Source of the DNA: Streptomyces zagrosensis
GTDB lineage: Bacteria > Actinomycetota > Actinomycetes > Streptomycetales > Streptomycetaceae
Reading direction: 5' to 3'
Length of the DNA stretch: 64,000 bases
Assembly (NCBI RefSeq): GCF_014203645.1
Contig: NZ_JACHJL010000007.1
Location: forward strand, 310,001 to 374,000
The translations under genes and the position numbers were made by a program. Under the pieces are notes generated by a model. It had not been told where the DNA came from and searched no databases. It saw nothing but the letters and a program-made list of their open reading frames with translations. Shown in pieces: positions 48,860 through 57,443 of the stretch (the stretch's first letter is position 1; each line of letters begins with the position of its first letter).

Positions 48860-50062
48860 ATGTCCACGACGCGCTCTGCTATCGGGGTTTCTGGGGTTTC
48901 CGGCGCTTCCGGGGTTTCCGGCGCTTCCGGGGCACCGGCAAGCGGCGATGTGCTGCCGTGGTCGCGCAACGACGCGCTGGTCGCGGTCGGGGCGGCGGCC
49001 GTGGACCTGATCGGCTTCGTACTCAGTAGCCAGGTAGATCTGGGATACACGCCCGTGGCGGGGTATGCGCTGGTGGTGGTCTCCGGGCTGCCGCTGCTGG
49101 CCCGGCGCCGCGCCCCGGTGTTGACGCTCGGTGCCGTCCTGCTGTTGGGCATGCTGCTGAACCTGAGCGCCCCGGTGGGGGCGCACTTCAATGCCACGGC
49201 AGTGGTCGCGCTCTATACGGTCGTACGCTCGCAAAGCGCCGTCATGGTGGCCCTGGCGGCGCTCGCGACCGTGGTGGTGCCGTTGCTGGCGCCGGCGCGG
49301 TGGCCGCAGTTCGTGGACGTGCTGGGCCTGGTGGCCGCCGGAGGGCTCGTCGTCGTCGCCGCGATCGTCATCAACCACTGGCAGCGGGACGTCGAGGCCA
49401 ACCGGCAGCGCCTCGCCGACCGCGCGGTGGCCGACGAACGGCGGCGTATCGCAAGGGAGTTGCACGACATCGTGGCCCACCACATCACCACCATGCAGTT
49501 GATGGCAGGGGGCGCCCGGGCCAACCTCGCCCGCAACCCGGAGGTGGCCAGGGACGCGCTGGTCACCCTGGAGGGGTCAGGGCGGATGGCGCTGCGCGAG
49601 ATGCGGCAACTGCTGGACGTGCTGCGAGCCGGGGACGAGGCGGAGGAGGCACCGATCGCGCCTCAGCCCGGGATCGCGGACCTGGGGCGGATTATCACCG
49701 AGTCCTGCCAGGCCGGCCTGCCCACCGCGATGGAGGTGCGGGGCGAGGAGCGTGCGCTGCCGCCGAGCATGAGTTTGACCGTGTTCCGAATCGTGCAGGA
49801 GGCACTGACGAACGCCCGCAAGTACGCGGGCGATGCTCGGGCGTCGGTACAACTGACGTACGCGCCGGACGGGGTGGCGGTGGAGATATCGGACGACGGC
49901 GCGGGCATGGGCATGGGGTCGGGGTCGGGTTACGGCCTGCTGGGGATGCGGGAACGAGTCGTGCTGCACGGCGGGACGCTGGAGACGGGCCCGTTGGACG
50001 CGGGCGGATTTCGGGTGTCGGCCCAACTGCCGTTGAAGGCCGACGAGGGGGCGCTGCGGTGA
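48860..50062 (+). CDS. Two-component sensor histidine kinase (HisKA_3 type)
   Basis: A 400-residue kinase of the NarL/DesK class. N-terminal residues have a GVSGASGVSGASG repeat, then about five membrane segments (40-172). The phospho-acceptor His202 is in ARELHDIVAHHITTM. The ATP domain shows IVQEALTNARKYAG (N box) and SDDGAGMGMG with GYGLLGMRERV (G boxes). The GTG of the regulator gene overlaps its stop by 4 bp. The outer-facing loops are short, so it likely senses a membrane signal. Divergent from an MMPL transporter. Confidence 0.93.
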   Translation: MSTTRSAIGVSGVSGASGVSGASGAPASGDVLPWSRNDALVAVGAAAVDLIGFVLSSQVDLGYTPVAGYALVVVSGLPLLARRRAPVLTLGAVLLLGMLLNLSAPVGAHFNATAVVALYTVVRSQSAVMVALAALATVVVPLLAPARWPQFVDVLGLVAAGGLVVVAAIVINHWQRDVEANRQRLADRAVADERRRIARELHDIVAHHITTMQLMAGGARANLARNPEVARDALVTLEGSGRMALREMRQLLDVLRAGDEAEEAPIAPQPGIADLGRIITESCQAGLPTAMEVRGEERALPPSMSLTVFRIVQEALTNARKYAGDARASVQLTYAPDGVAVEISDDGAGMGMGSGSGYGLLGMRERVVLHGGTLETGPLDAGGFRVSAQLPLKADEGALR

Positions 50063-50769
50063 GCGGCACGCCGACGGACAGGATGGGCGAGGCGATGGGC
50101 GAGCGGGTGATCAGGGTGCTGATCGCGGATGACCAGCCGCTGGTACGGCGCGGACTGGCGCTGATCCTCGCGCCCGACCCGGCCTTCGAGGTGGTGGGCG
50201 AGGCGGGCGACGGCGCGGACGCGGTGGCCCTCGCACACCGGCTGCGGCCCGACATCGTCGTCATGGACATTCGGATGCCGATACTGGACGGCGTCGCCGC
50301 GACCGGCCAGCTCGCGCGGGAGCTGCCCGGGTGCCGGGTGCTGGCGCTGAGCACCTTCGACATGGACGAGTACGTGGTGGCCGCGCTGCGCGCTGGCGCC
50401 TGCGGGTTCCTGCCCAAGGACAGCTCACCGGAGGAACTGGTTGCGGCGGTGCGGGTGGTGTACACCGGGGAGGCAGCGGTGGCGCCCCGCTTGTTGACCC
50501 GGCTGATCTCCACGTACGTTCGGGCTCCGCGCCGTGCGTTGCCGCCCGCTGCCCACATGGGCGAGCTCACGCCGCGCGAGCTGGAGGTGTGGCGGCTGAT
50601 GGCCGCGGGGCTCGACAACGCGGAGCTCGCGGAGGCGATGGACATCAGTGTGTCCACCGTGAAGAACCACATCACCAGCGTCTTCGGGAAGCTCAGCGTC
50701 CGTGACCGGGCCCAGGCGGTGATCGCCGCGTACGAGTCGGGTCTTGTCGAGGTGGGCGGGCAGGAGTAG
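50059..50769 (+). CDS. LuxR/NarL family response regulator
   Basis: A 236-residue regulator. The receiver has the acidic pocket in IADDQ, phospho-acceptor Asp70 (VVMDIRMP), Thr/Ser of ALSTFD and Lys of LPKDSS. The C-terminal LuxR HTH is ELTPRELEVWRLMAAGLDNA with ISVSTVKNHITSVFGKL. The GTG at 50059 overlaps the kinase stop (GTGA). It should bind upstream of the MMPL gene in the 268-bp divergent gap. No operator was clear to me by eye. Confidence 0.93.
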   Translation: MSGTPTDRMGEAMGERVIRVLIADDQPLVRRGLALILAPDPAFEVVGEAGDGADAVALAHRLRPDIVVMDIRMPILDGVAATGQLARELPGCRVLALSTFDMDEYVVAALRAGACGFLPKDSSPEELVAAVRVVYTGEAAVAPRLLTRLISTYVRAPRRALPPAAHMGELTPRELEVWRLMAAGLDNAELAEAMDISVSTVKNHITSVFGKLSVRDRAQAVIAAYESGLVEVGGQE

Positions 50770-50824
50770 CCGCCGGCTTTCCTGGCCCAGGCGGCGGGTT
50801 GGGTAGCCGGCCGGGCGGCGCCGC

Positions 50825-51280
50825 CTAGTCGTCGAGCGCCTCGCGGACCCGGCGTGAGACCGTGAACGCATAGAGGTCAAGGACGTCCGGTGGCTCGGCG
50901 ACGCCGGGGCCCCCGGCGTGTATCCAGGTGGCAATGTCGGTCAGTGCGTCATCGTCGTTGACCAGCCCCAGCCACACGGGCCGACCCCCTGCCGCGCGGC
51001 CCTGCGGTGAGGGCTGGACGACCATCACATTGGCCTGCTCGCACACGTCCAGGCACTCCGATGCGCGCACCGTCGCGGCCTGCCCCACCGCCTCGCGCAG
51101 CCGGGCGATCTGCCCGGCGTGGTCCACGCCTGGCACCTTGCGGACGTCGCCACAACAGCAGCCGCGGCAGACGATGACCTTGCAGGTCGCGGCGGTGGGT
51201 CGGGGCGTACGAGAGGTCCGAGACGTGCGGGCGTCAAAACGGCGGGGCGCGGGCGCCGGGTGGCCGAAGGGGGAGGTCAT
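50825..51280 (-). CDS. (2Fe-2S) thioredoxin-like ferredoxin domain protein
   Basis: The protein is 151 residues. Residues about 32-110 fit the thioredoxin-like (2Fe-2S) fold with cluster cysteines in VCRGCCCG and, 35 residues on, SECLDVCEQANVMVV. The first 30 residues are basic and Pro-rich. Relatives act as small electron carriers or as adaptors in metabolism. It faces the two-component system on the left, with no gene partner on the same strand. The physiological partner is unknown. Confidence 0.85.
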   Translation of the reverse strand: MTSPFGHPAPAPRRFDARTSRTSRTPRPTAATCKVIVCRGCCCGDVRKVPGVDHAGQIARLREAVGQAATVRASECLDVCEQANVMVVQPSPQGRAAGGRPVWLGLVNDDDALTDIATWIHAGGPGVAEPPDVLDLYAFTVSRRVREALDD

Positions 51281-51610
51281 CCGGCCGATGATACGCAGCG
51301 CAGGTAGCCAGCGAGCGTGCGAGACGTATCACCTCCACCGCCCTGCCCGGCTGCCCCGCTGATCAGCTGCCCTGCTGTCCGGCTGTCCGGCTGCCCTGCT
51401 GTCCGGCTGCCCTGCTGTCCGGCTGTCCGGTTTCGCTGTGCGTTGAGTCATCCCGCGGTGGGCGCGCCGGTCACTCGGTGGGTGGGTTCTGCTGCATCCG
51501 TCAGCCGTTCCGGTGGCCGCCCTGCGCGCCGCGCGCCGGTCGTCGGGGGAGTCTGCTGATGACCCGTCATGCCTCGCGGCTGACACGCTCAGTGAACAAG
51601 GGAGTCCCAG
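51281..51610. other. Intergenic region with CTGTCCGG/CTGCCCTG repeats
   Basis: From about 51340 to 51432 there are many copies of CTGCCCTG and CTGTCCGG in tandem, 8-bp units in mixed order. No gene is supported. The GH6 gene start follows with a good AAGGGAG site at 51598. Confidence 0.6.
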
Positions 51611-52753
51611 ATGAGACAGGCCGCCCGAACCCGGTCGCCTGCGCGGCGTGCCGCACCGGCAGCCGGTTGGATTTCGGCCCTGGCCATCGCGCTCGGTGGC
51701 TGCCTTCCGCTCGCCGACCACACCGCGGCACCCGCGCCGACCACGCCTGAGCCGGCCACCCGTGGGCCGGCCCCCACCGCACCCGCCTCCACCTCAGCGG
51801 CCCCCGCGCCCGCGCCGGGTGCCGAGCGACCGGGCGGCGCCAGCGAACCGGCCGCCGGCCAATCGGCTGCCCGTGCACAGCCGCTGTGGCGCGACCCGAG
51901 CACCGCCGCGGCCCGGCAACTTCGGGCCTGGGACCGGCAAGGCCGGGACGCCGAGGCGGAGCTGTTGCGTACGATCGCGGGCCGGCCGACCGCCGAGTGG
52001 ATCAGCGAGGAGCCGCGGAAGCGGGCCCGCCGCGTCACCGAGGCCGCCGAGGCGGCGGGGAAGACGCCGGTCCTCGTCGCCTACCACATCCCGTACCGCG
52101 ACTGCGGCAACCACTCCAAGGGCGGTGCGGTGGACGCCGCCGAGTACCGGACGTGGGCGGATGAGCTGGCGGCTGTCATCGGTGACCGCGAGGCGTTGGT
52201 GATCTTGGAGCCGGACGCGGTGGCGCAGGTCGTGGACGGCTGTGTGCTGCCCGAGTTGCGCGGCGAACGGCTCGACCTGCTGCGGCACGCGGTCGTCACC
52301 CTGTTGGGGCTGCCGCGGGCGAAGGTCTATATCGATGCGGGCAACGCCGGCTGGGTGCCCGATCCCGCCCGGCTGGTGCCCTCGCTGCAACGGGCCGGAA
52401 TCGCCTACGCGGACGGCTTCGCGCTCAACGTGTCCAACTTCCACACCACGGCCACCAGCACGACCTACGGCCAGCGGCTCTCCCGGCTGCTCGACGGGGC
52501 CCACTTCGTCATCGACACCTCCCGCAACGGCAATGGCCCGGCGGGCGAAGGCGGGCATGAGCGCGTGTGGTGCAACCCGTCGGGCCGGGCCCTCGGCGAG
52601 CCGCCGACCACCCACACCGGGCGGCCGCGCGTGGACGCGTATCTGTGGGTCAAACGACCGGGCGAGTCCGACGGCACCTGCCAGGGCGGCCCACCCGCCG
52701 GCAGCTGGTGGCCCTCGTACGCCCTGGGCCTGGCCCGCAACAGCGAGCGCTAG
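51611..52753 (+). CDS. cslZ: GH6 family beta-1,4-glucanase lipoprotein (CslZ-like)
   Basis: A 380-residue exported glycoside hydrolase. The signal peptide ends in a lipobox ALGGC (Cys31), so it may be a membrane lipoprotein. A Pro/Ala/Thr linker runs to residue 90. The GH6 domain has YHIPYRDCGNHSKGGA with Asp164, LEPDA with Asp202, and the closing LWVKRPGESDG. In S. coelicolor a GH6 gene (cslZ) sits beside glxA and cslA and its product trims the glucan made at hyphal tips; this gene is convergent with the glxA-type gene 109 bp away. The three-gene neighbourhood is the main support for the symbol. Confidence 0.88.
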   Translation: MRQAARTRSPARRAAPAAGWISALAIALGGCLPLADHTAAPAPTTPEPATRGPAPTAPASTSAAPAPAPGAERPGGASEPAAGQSAARAQPLWRDPSTAAARQLRAWDRQGRDAEAELLRTIAGRPTAEWISEEPRKRARRVTEAAEAAGKTPVLVAYHIPYRDCGNHSKGGAVDAAEYRTWADELAAVIGDREALVILEPDAVAQVVDGCVLPELRGERLDLLRHAVVTLLGLPRAKVYIDAGNAGWVPDPARLVPSLQRAGIAYADGFALNVSNFHTTATSTTYGQRLSRLLDGAHFVIDTSRNGNGPAGEGGHERVWCNPSGRALGEPPTTHTGRPRVDAYLWVKRPGESDGTCQGGPPAGSWWPSYALGLARNSER

Positions 52754-52791
52754 CCGCTTCGCGGCCCGAGCGCTGCCCGGACAGCCAGCGA

Positions 52792-52828
52792 CCCCGCGCC
52801 GGCGGCACATCCGCTCGCCGGTGCGGGG
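52792..52828. terminator. Bidirectional hairpin between GH6 and copper-oxidase genes
   Basis: CCCCGCGCCGGCG (52792-52804) pairs with CGCCGGTGCGGGG (52816-52828) through 13 bp with one wobble and an 11-nt loop, in the gap between convergent stops. Confidence 0.75.
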
Positions 52829-52861
52829 CCTGGGCCCGCTGCGTTTCGTCGCTGCGCTGGG

Positions 52862-54796
52862 TCAGCCCAGGTGTACCCACTTCGCCTTGGACGGGGTGCC
52901 CTTCGCGGTGGTGAGGAAGAGCATGTACCAGCCGGGCGGTGTCAGGTGCCGGTCACGGGGGATCGAGAGGGTGACCGAGTCGCGGTGTCGGGTGACGCCG
53001 AGTTGGATCGAGCGCTGCTCGACATCGGTGGTGTGGGTGACGGCGCTGGGGCGCATCAGCTTGGCCCGCTGAACGCGTTCCGGATGCCGAGTGCGGAAGG
53101 TGGCCGATGCGCCGCGCTTGAGCTCCTTCGGGCCGGCGCCGAGCGTGGGCCGGTCCTTGGCGTACAGGTACGGCGGGCTGTAGATCTCCACCCGCCGTTC
53201 AAAGGTGCCCGGCTGGGTGTTGGCCCGGTCGGCGTAGAGCGGGTCGGAGCCGAAGGTCGCCACCCGGCCATCGGGCAGCAGCAGCGCCGAGGAGTGGTAG
53301 TTGCGGCCCACCGTTGGGTCGGCCGTGTCCTGGAAGGAGTTGGACTGGGGCGAGTAGACCTGGGCCTGGTGGATGTCGCTGTCGCCCTTGCCCCGGTAGT
53401 CGCTGGAGCCGCCGGTGGTGAACACGGTGTCGTTCGGCAGGATCACGCTGGACAGATAGCGGGTGCCCTGGGGCAGGTCGGGTCCCTTGGCGAAGCGGTG
53501 CGGCTTCTTGTTGAGGTCCACGACGGCGGTCCGCGGTGTGGCCTTGCTCGATTCGCCGACGCCGCCACCGCCCAAGATCATCACCTTTTGGTCCTGCGCG
53601 GGGGGCAGCAGCACGGAGGTGGAGGTCTCGGTCTGGTCGGTGTCGGTCAGCCCTGGCACCGGCTTGAAGGAGTTCTTGCGCAGGTCCCACACGCCCGGCA
53701 CCCGGCCCTTGTTCGCTGGGCCGTAACCGGCGTTGGAACCGGAATAGAAGAGTTTGCCGCCCTTGGTGAGGAACAGCGCCGGGTAGGTGGGGAAGTACCG
53801 GCGCGGCGCCTTGGACCACTTCTTGGTCTTCGGGTCGTAGATCTCGTTGATGCCGTTGATGATCTGGCCCACGTCGTCCAGGCCGGATACCGCCAGCACT
53901 CGCCCGTCCGCGAGGGTGACCAAGGTGGGGTACCAGCGGCTCTCGTCCATCGAACCGACCGGCACATAGCGTTCGATATCGGGGTCGAACTCGTAGGCGG
54001 CGTTGATGCCCTGGTAGTCCTGCTTCTCCAAGGTCATGGCCTGCGCGAGGCCGTAGACGTCCTGTTTGGCGCGACCCTTCAGGCCCTGGATGCTGTATTG
54101 CGCGGGCTTGTTGCGCAGTCCGCGCTTGCCCTTGTTCACCGACTCCACGAAGACCCGGGACTCACTGGCGACGACGATGACCTCGCCGCCCTTGCGCTTG
54201 CCGTTCTTGTCCTTTTTTGGCACCTTCTTGGCGGGGTCTAGTTGGAAGGCGCGTGTGGCGCGGTAACGCTTGCCATCGGGGGCGCGGAAGGTGGTGCCCT
54301 TGGCGAAACGCAGGCCGCGGTTGGGGTTTTCGTTCTTCACCAGCATCGGGCCCGCGGCGCGTTCCACCTCGCCGTCGAGCACCTCGTAGCGCGCCGTCCC
54401 CCCGGCCACCAGCATGTTGCCGCCGGACAGTTGGGAGTGTCCGCCGCAAAATAGGTCCTCGGGCGTGTGGATCAGCTTGAAGGTGTCCTTGGCCGGGTCC
54501 CACAACAGGGTGTCGAACGTTCCGGCTTCGAACCGCTTCCTGTCATTGCCCGAGCCGGCGATCAGCAGCACCTTGCCGCTACGCAGTAGGGCTGCGTGAA
54601 TGGCCCGTACCCGGTATTTATCGGGTACGGACAACAGATCCCAATGCCCGTAACGCGCCTTGTATCCCGGTTGGTTGATCTTGTACGCGTGGTAGGTCCG
54701 CTCGGCGTAGCTCACGGCGGCCGGGGCGTTGAGCCCGGCCACCACGACCATGGCCGTCACACCGATGGCGGTCGTGCGGACCCGTGGGGTGATCAT
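52862..54796 (-). CDS. glxA: GlxA-like radical copper oxidase
   Basis: A 644-residue secreted or membrane-anchored galactose-oxidase-fold enzyme. Residues about 5-27 are a hydrophobic anchor. Kelch-type beta-propeller repeats follow (LLIAGSGN, MLVAGGTARYE, VLAVSGLDD, MILGGGGVGES, FTTGGSSDY). The likely Cys-Tyr cofactor is Cys117 (DLFCGGH) with Tyr289 (SRWYPT), and the other copper ligands are Tyr500-His501 (RNYHSS) and His588 (VTHTTDV). In S. lividans and S. coelicolor GlxA modifies the glucan made by CslA and is needed for tip growth and pellets. The ATG at 54796 overlaps the cslA stop (ATGA); a GTG 9 bp upstream is the alternative. Copper supply genes are not in the window. Confidence 0.95.
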   Translation of the reverse strand: MITPRVRTTAIGVTAMVVVAGLNAPAAVSYAERTYHAYKINQPGYKARYGHWDLLSVPDKYRVRAIHAALLRSGKVLLIAGSGNDRKRFEAGTFDTLLWDPAKDTFKLIHTPEDLFCGGHSQLSGGNMLVAGGTARYEVLDGEVERAAGPMLVKNENPNRGLRFAKGTTFRAPDGKRYRATRAFQLDPAKKVPKKDKNGKRKGGEVIVVASESRVFVESVNKGKRGLRNKPAQYSIQGLKGRAKQDVYGLAQAMTLEKQDYQGINAAYEFDPDIERYVPVGSMDESRWYPTLVTLADGRVLAVSGLDDVGQIINGINEIYDPKTKKWSKAPRRYFPTYPALFLTKGGKLFYSGSNAGYGPANKGRVPGVWDLRKNSFKPVPGLTDTDQTETSTSVLLPPAQDQKVMILGGGGVGESSKATPRTAVVDLNKKPHRFAKGPDLPQGTRYLSSVILPNDTVFTTGGSSDYRGKGDSDIHQAQVYSPQSNSFQDTADPTVGRNYHSSALLLPDGRVATFGSDPLYADRANTQPGTFERRVEIYSPPYLYAKDRPTLGAGPKELKRGASATFRTRHPERVQRAKLMRPSAVTHTTDVEQRSIQLGVTRHRDSVTLSIPRDRHLTPPGWYMLFLTTAKGTPSKAKWVHLG

Positions 54797-57138
54797 GTGG
54801 CGCACAGCGAGTCCTTATCTGCTGTCGTTGCATTTGCCGTCGTTGCCGTCGTTGCCGTCGTTGCCGTCTTGGGCTGGGGCCTGTTTCCCACCGACGTCGT
54901 CGGTTCCGCCGGCGCCGGTTGCTCCGCTGAGGTGGAAGCGTTCGGGGAGGCGTGCGGCAACTCCGTGGGCGCCGGCTGCCCGGTGGTGCTGTCGGCCCGT
55001 GCCGCGGGGAGGGTGGCGGCGGTGTGGGGGCGCTTGGCATGCCGCTCGCGGAGCAGCCCGGCGTACCAGACGGCCGGTGCCGCCAAGCACAACAGCACCG
55101 CCAGGAACGCCCAGGTGCACATGGCGACGTGGGTGTTACCGAGGAACAGGGACGCGATCAGCGAGCCACCGAACACCACGGCCCACAGCAGGTGGATGCG
55201 GAAGGTGGTGAGTCGATCGGGGCTGGAGGAGTCGCCCTTGGGCGTCACCACGAACCGACTCTTGCGCCGTAGCACCGCGTCACACAGCGACTTCGCGTAG
55301 ATCGGTGCGGAGATCGCGGACAGCGCCATTCCTGCTGCGCCGGAGGAGCCGCGCGGCTCGTGCGGGCTGACATTGTGTTTCCGGTTCCAGACGTAGAGGC
55401 CGATCTGTAGGGCCGCCGCGTCGCTGTAGAGCATCATCCAGATCTCGGAGGAGATCTGGATGCCCGAGGCGCCGAGGATGAGGAACAGGGTGCAAGAGAG
55501 CGCGGAGAGCATCCAGTTCAGCGCGGACATCGGGTAGAAGGCGACCATCAGCGAGTAGTTGAGCAACCGGCCCGGTGGCAGTGTGGGAATACCTCGCCAG
55601 TATTGCTTGAGCACCGTCTCGTACGTGCCCCGGCTCCACCGGAGTTGTTGAGTGAAGAAGTCGGTCCACGCCGTGGGTCCTTCCCCAACGGCCAACACGT
55701 CCGGCGTATAGACGGAGCGCCATTTGTTGCTGGTCTCGGGGTTGCGGGTGCGGTGGAGTTCAAAGCCGGTTGCCATATCCTCGGTGATGGAGTCGTAAAG
55801 CCCTCCGATGCCCTTGAGTGCGCTGACCCGTACCGCATTGTTGGTGCCCACGAACATCGCCCCGTCGTAGGCGTTTCCCGCGCGTTGGATGAGCGCATGG
55901 AAAAGGAACTGCTGGCTTTCCGCTGCCTTGGTGACGGCCGCGTCGTAATTGCCGTAGACCTGCGGCCCGACGACGAACGCCACATCCGGGTCACGGAAGT
56001 AGCCGAGCATGCGCTCCAGGAAGTTGGGAAGCGGCACATGGTCGGTGTCCACGCAGGCCATGAATTCGTAAGCGTCGCCGTGTGCGTCGAGCCAGGAATT
56101 ATAGTTCCCGTGCTTGGTCTTGGCCCGGAAGGGGCCCGTGGGCTGGTTCCAGTGCGGCACGCCTTTGCGCGAGAAGTGCCGCACCCCGAGCGCCGCACAC
56201 ACTTCCTTGATTTCCGCGTCGTCGCCCTCGTCGAGCAGCCAGACATCCACAACCCCGGGGTGCCGCAACTGGGTCGCCGCCTCCAGCGTGACCCGTACCA
56301 TCTCCACCGGCTCCTTGCCGGGGACGAAGCTGGTCAGGAACGCCACCCGGGTGCCAGGCTGCGCGTGCACCGGGATCGGGTCGCGGGCGACGAGCGTGGC
56401 ATGGGCGTTGGAGACGACCGTGAACAGCCGAAACACCTCGATCAGCCCGATTGATACGAGCATCACGGTGTCCGCCGCGGTCTCCCAGCCGGACACATAC
56501 GACCGGTGTACCCAGTGCTCCGGTTGCAGCAGCCAAAACAGCAGGATCGCCGAGACGGTGGGCGCAGCGGCCAACAGCAGCGCGGCCCGTACTCGGTGTG
56601 GTTCTTGTGCCAGCAGACTGCGGTAGCGCACCCGGTACGGGACGTTCGGCGGCGGGTCCGTCAGGGGGCCTGCCAACTGGCTGTAGCGGTCGTAGTCGTA
56701 GCGTCCCGAGGTGTGGCGGGAGAAAGCGGTATCGGCCTCGGTCGCATCGGCTGGATCGCGCTCCTTCGCGTCTTCCACCGCGCCGGAGTTCCCGGCGTCG
56801 CGGACGTCCCCAGAAGCGCGGGAATCGGCGCAGCCGGCGGGGTCTTCGCAGTCGGCAGAATCTTTACAGCCGCCCGCTTTCCTGGTCTTACGCAGCCTGT
56901 TGGTGCTCTCGGTCCGCTGCTCACCGGGACGTTGGGGGCCGTCCGAACGGCCGGTACCCGTAGCGCCCTGAGGGTTTTTTGGGCGCGTGGAATCGCCGGC
57001 GTTATGTGGCTCCATGGGTTGGGTGGATTCGTCGATGTCCTGGGAAATCCCGGAATCCCGCGGCTTCCCGGGCTCCGGGACATCGCTGAGCTTCTTCGTA
57101 TCTCCCGCTGACGCACTGACATGGCTGAATGCAGCCAA
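54793..57138 (-). CDS. cslA: CslA-like GT2 beta-glucan synthase
   Basis: A membrane glycosyltransferase of about 781 residues. The first 145 or so are Asp/Glu/Ser/Pro-rich and variable. The conserved core begins YDYDRYSQLAGPL and has two segments, then the GT-A domain with WLLDEGDD, the D,D motifs CVDTDH and ITEDMATG, and QQLRWSRG, followed by several membrane segments. The C-terminal tail is Ala/Thr-rich (TATTATTATT, from GCCGTCGTT repeats at 54835-54870). The family makes the beta-linked glucan at hyphal tips. The TTG at 57138 has GGGAGG 5 nt upstream; GTG 57291 gives a longer product, and an ATG at about residue 93 of that longer form (MEPHNAG) a shorter one. It is overlapped by glxA. Confidence 0.92.
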   Translation of the reverse strand: MAAFSHVSASAGDTKKLSDVPEPGKPRDSGISQDIDESTQPMEPHNAGDSTRPKNPQGATGTGRSDGPQRPGEQRTESTNRLRKTRKAGGCKDSADCEDPAGCADSRASGDVRDAGNSGAVEDAKERDPADATEADTAFSRHTSGRYDYDRYSQLAGPLTDPPPNVPYRVRYRSLLAQEPHRVRAALLLAAAPTVSAILLFWLLQPEHWVHRSYVSGWETAADTVMLVSIGLIEVFRLFTVVSNAHATLVARDPIPVHAQPGTRVAFLTSFVPGKEPVEMVRVTLEAATQLRHPGVVDVWLLDEGDDAEIKEVCAALGVRHFSRKGVPHWNQPTGPFRAKTKHGNYNSWLDAHGDAYEFMACVDTDHVPLPNFLERMLGYFRDPDVAFVVGPQVYGNYDAAVTKAAESQQFLFHALIQRAGNAYDGAMFVGTNNAVRVSALKGIGGLYDSITEDMATGFELHRTRNPETSNKWRSVYTPDVLAVGEGPTAWTDFFTQQLRWSRGTYETVLKQYWRGIPTLPPGRLLNYSLMVAFYPMSALNWMLSALSCTLFLILGASGIQISSEIWMMLYSDAAALQIGLYVWNRKHNVSPHEPRGSSGAAGMALSAISAPIYAKSLCDAVLRRKSRFVVTPKGDSSSPDRLTTFRIHLLWAVVFGGSLIASLFLGNTHVAMCTWAFLAVLLCLAAPAVWYAGLLRERHAKRPHTAATLPAARADSTTGQPAPTELPHASPNASTSAEQPAPAEPTTSVGNRPQPKTATTATTATTANATTADKDSLCAT

Positions 57139-57443
57139 CGCGGCCTCCCGCAGAACGAGCTGTGGCCCGCCTTTCGGCGGCGATAGCCCAAATGGTCCAT
57201 TCGTCGTCTCATCCGGCAGAAATGGACGGTAACAACCGCACGGTCGGGATTCGCTTATATCGGATGATCGGCGCGCCGTGCGGCAGGGCACTCAATGGGC
57301 TAGAAGCAGACAGTCACACAATCGGCCTATCTGTGCGCGTCATGTGTGAATTAGATTTCGTTTTCTGCCATGGTTTGACTCTTCAGCTCCGAAAAAGACC
57401 GGAGCCCACGTCACCGCTGAGAACCACTTTTGGGGAGCCGTGC
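57139..57443. promoter_or_regulatory. Divergent region between cslA and GT4 genes, with inverted repeat
   Basis: TCACACA (57314-57320) and TGTGTGA (57343-57349) form exact 7-bp arms 22 bp apart in the least GC-rich part of the gap (gtgaattagatttcgttttc follows). It is a candidate control site for cslA-glxA, the GT4 gene or both. If cslA starts at 57291 this lies 23-58 bp upstream of it. Confidence 0.45.
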
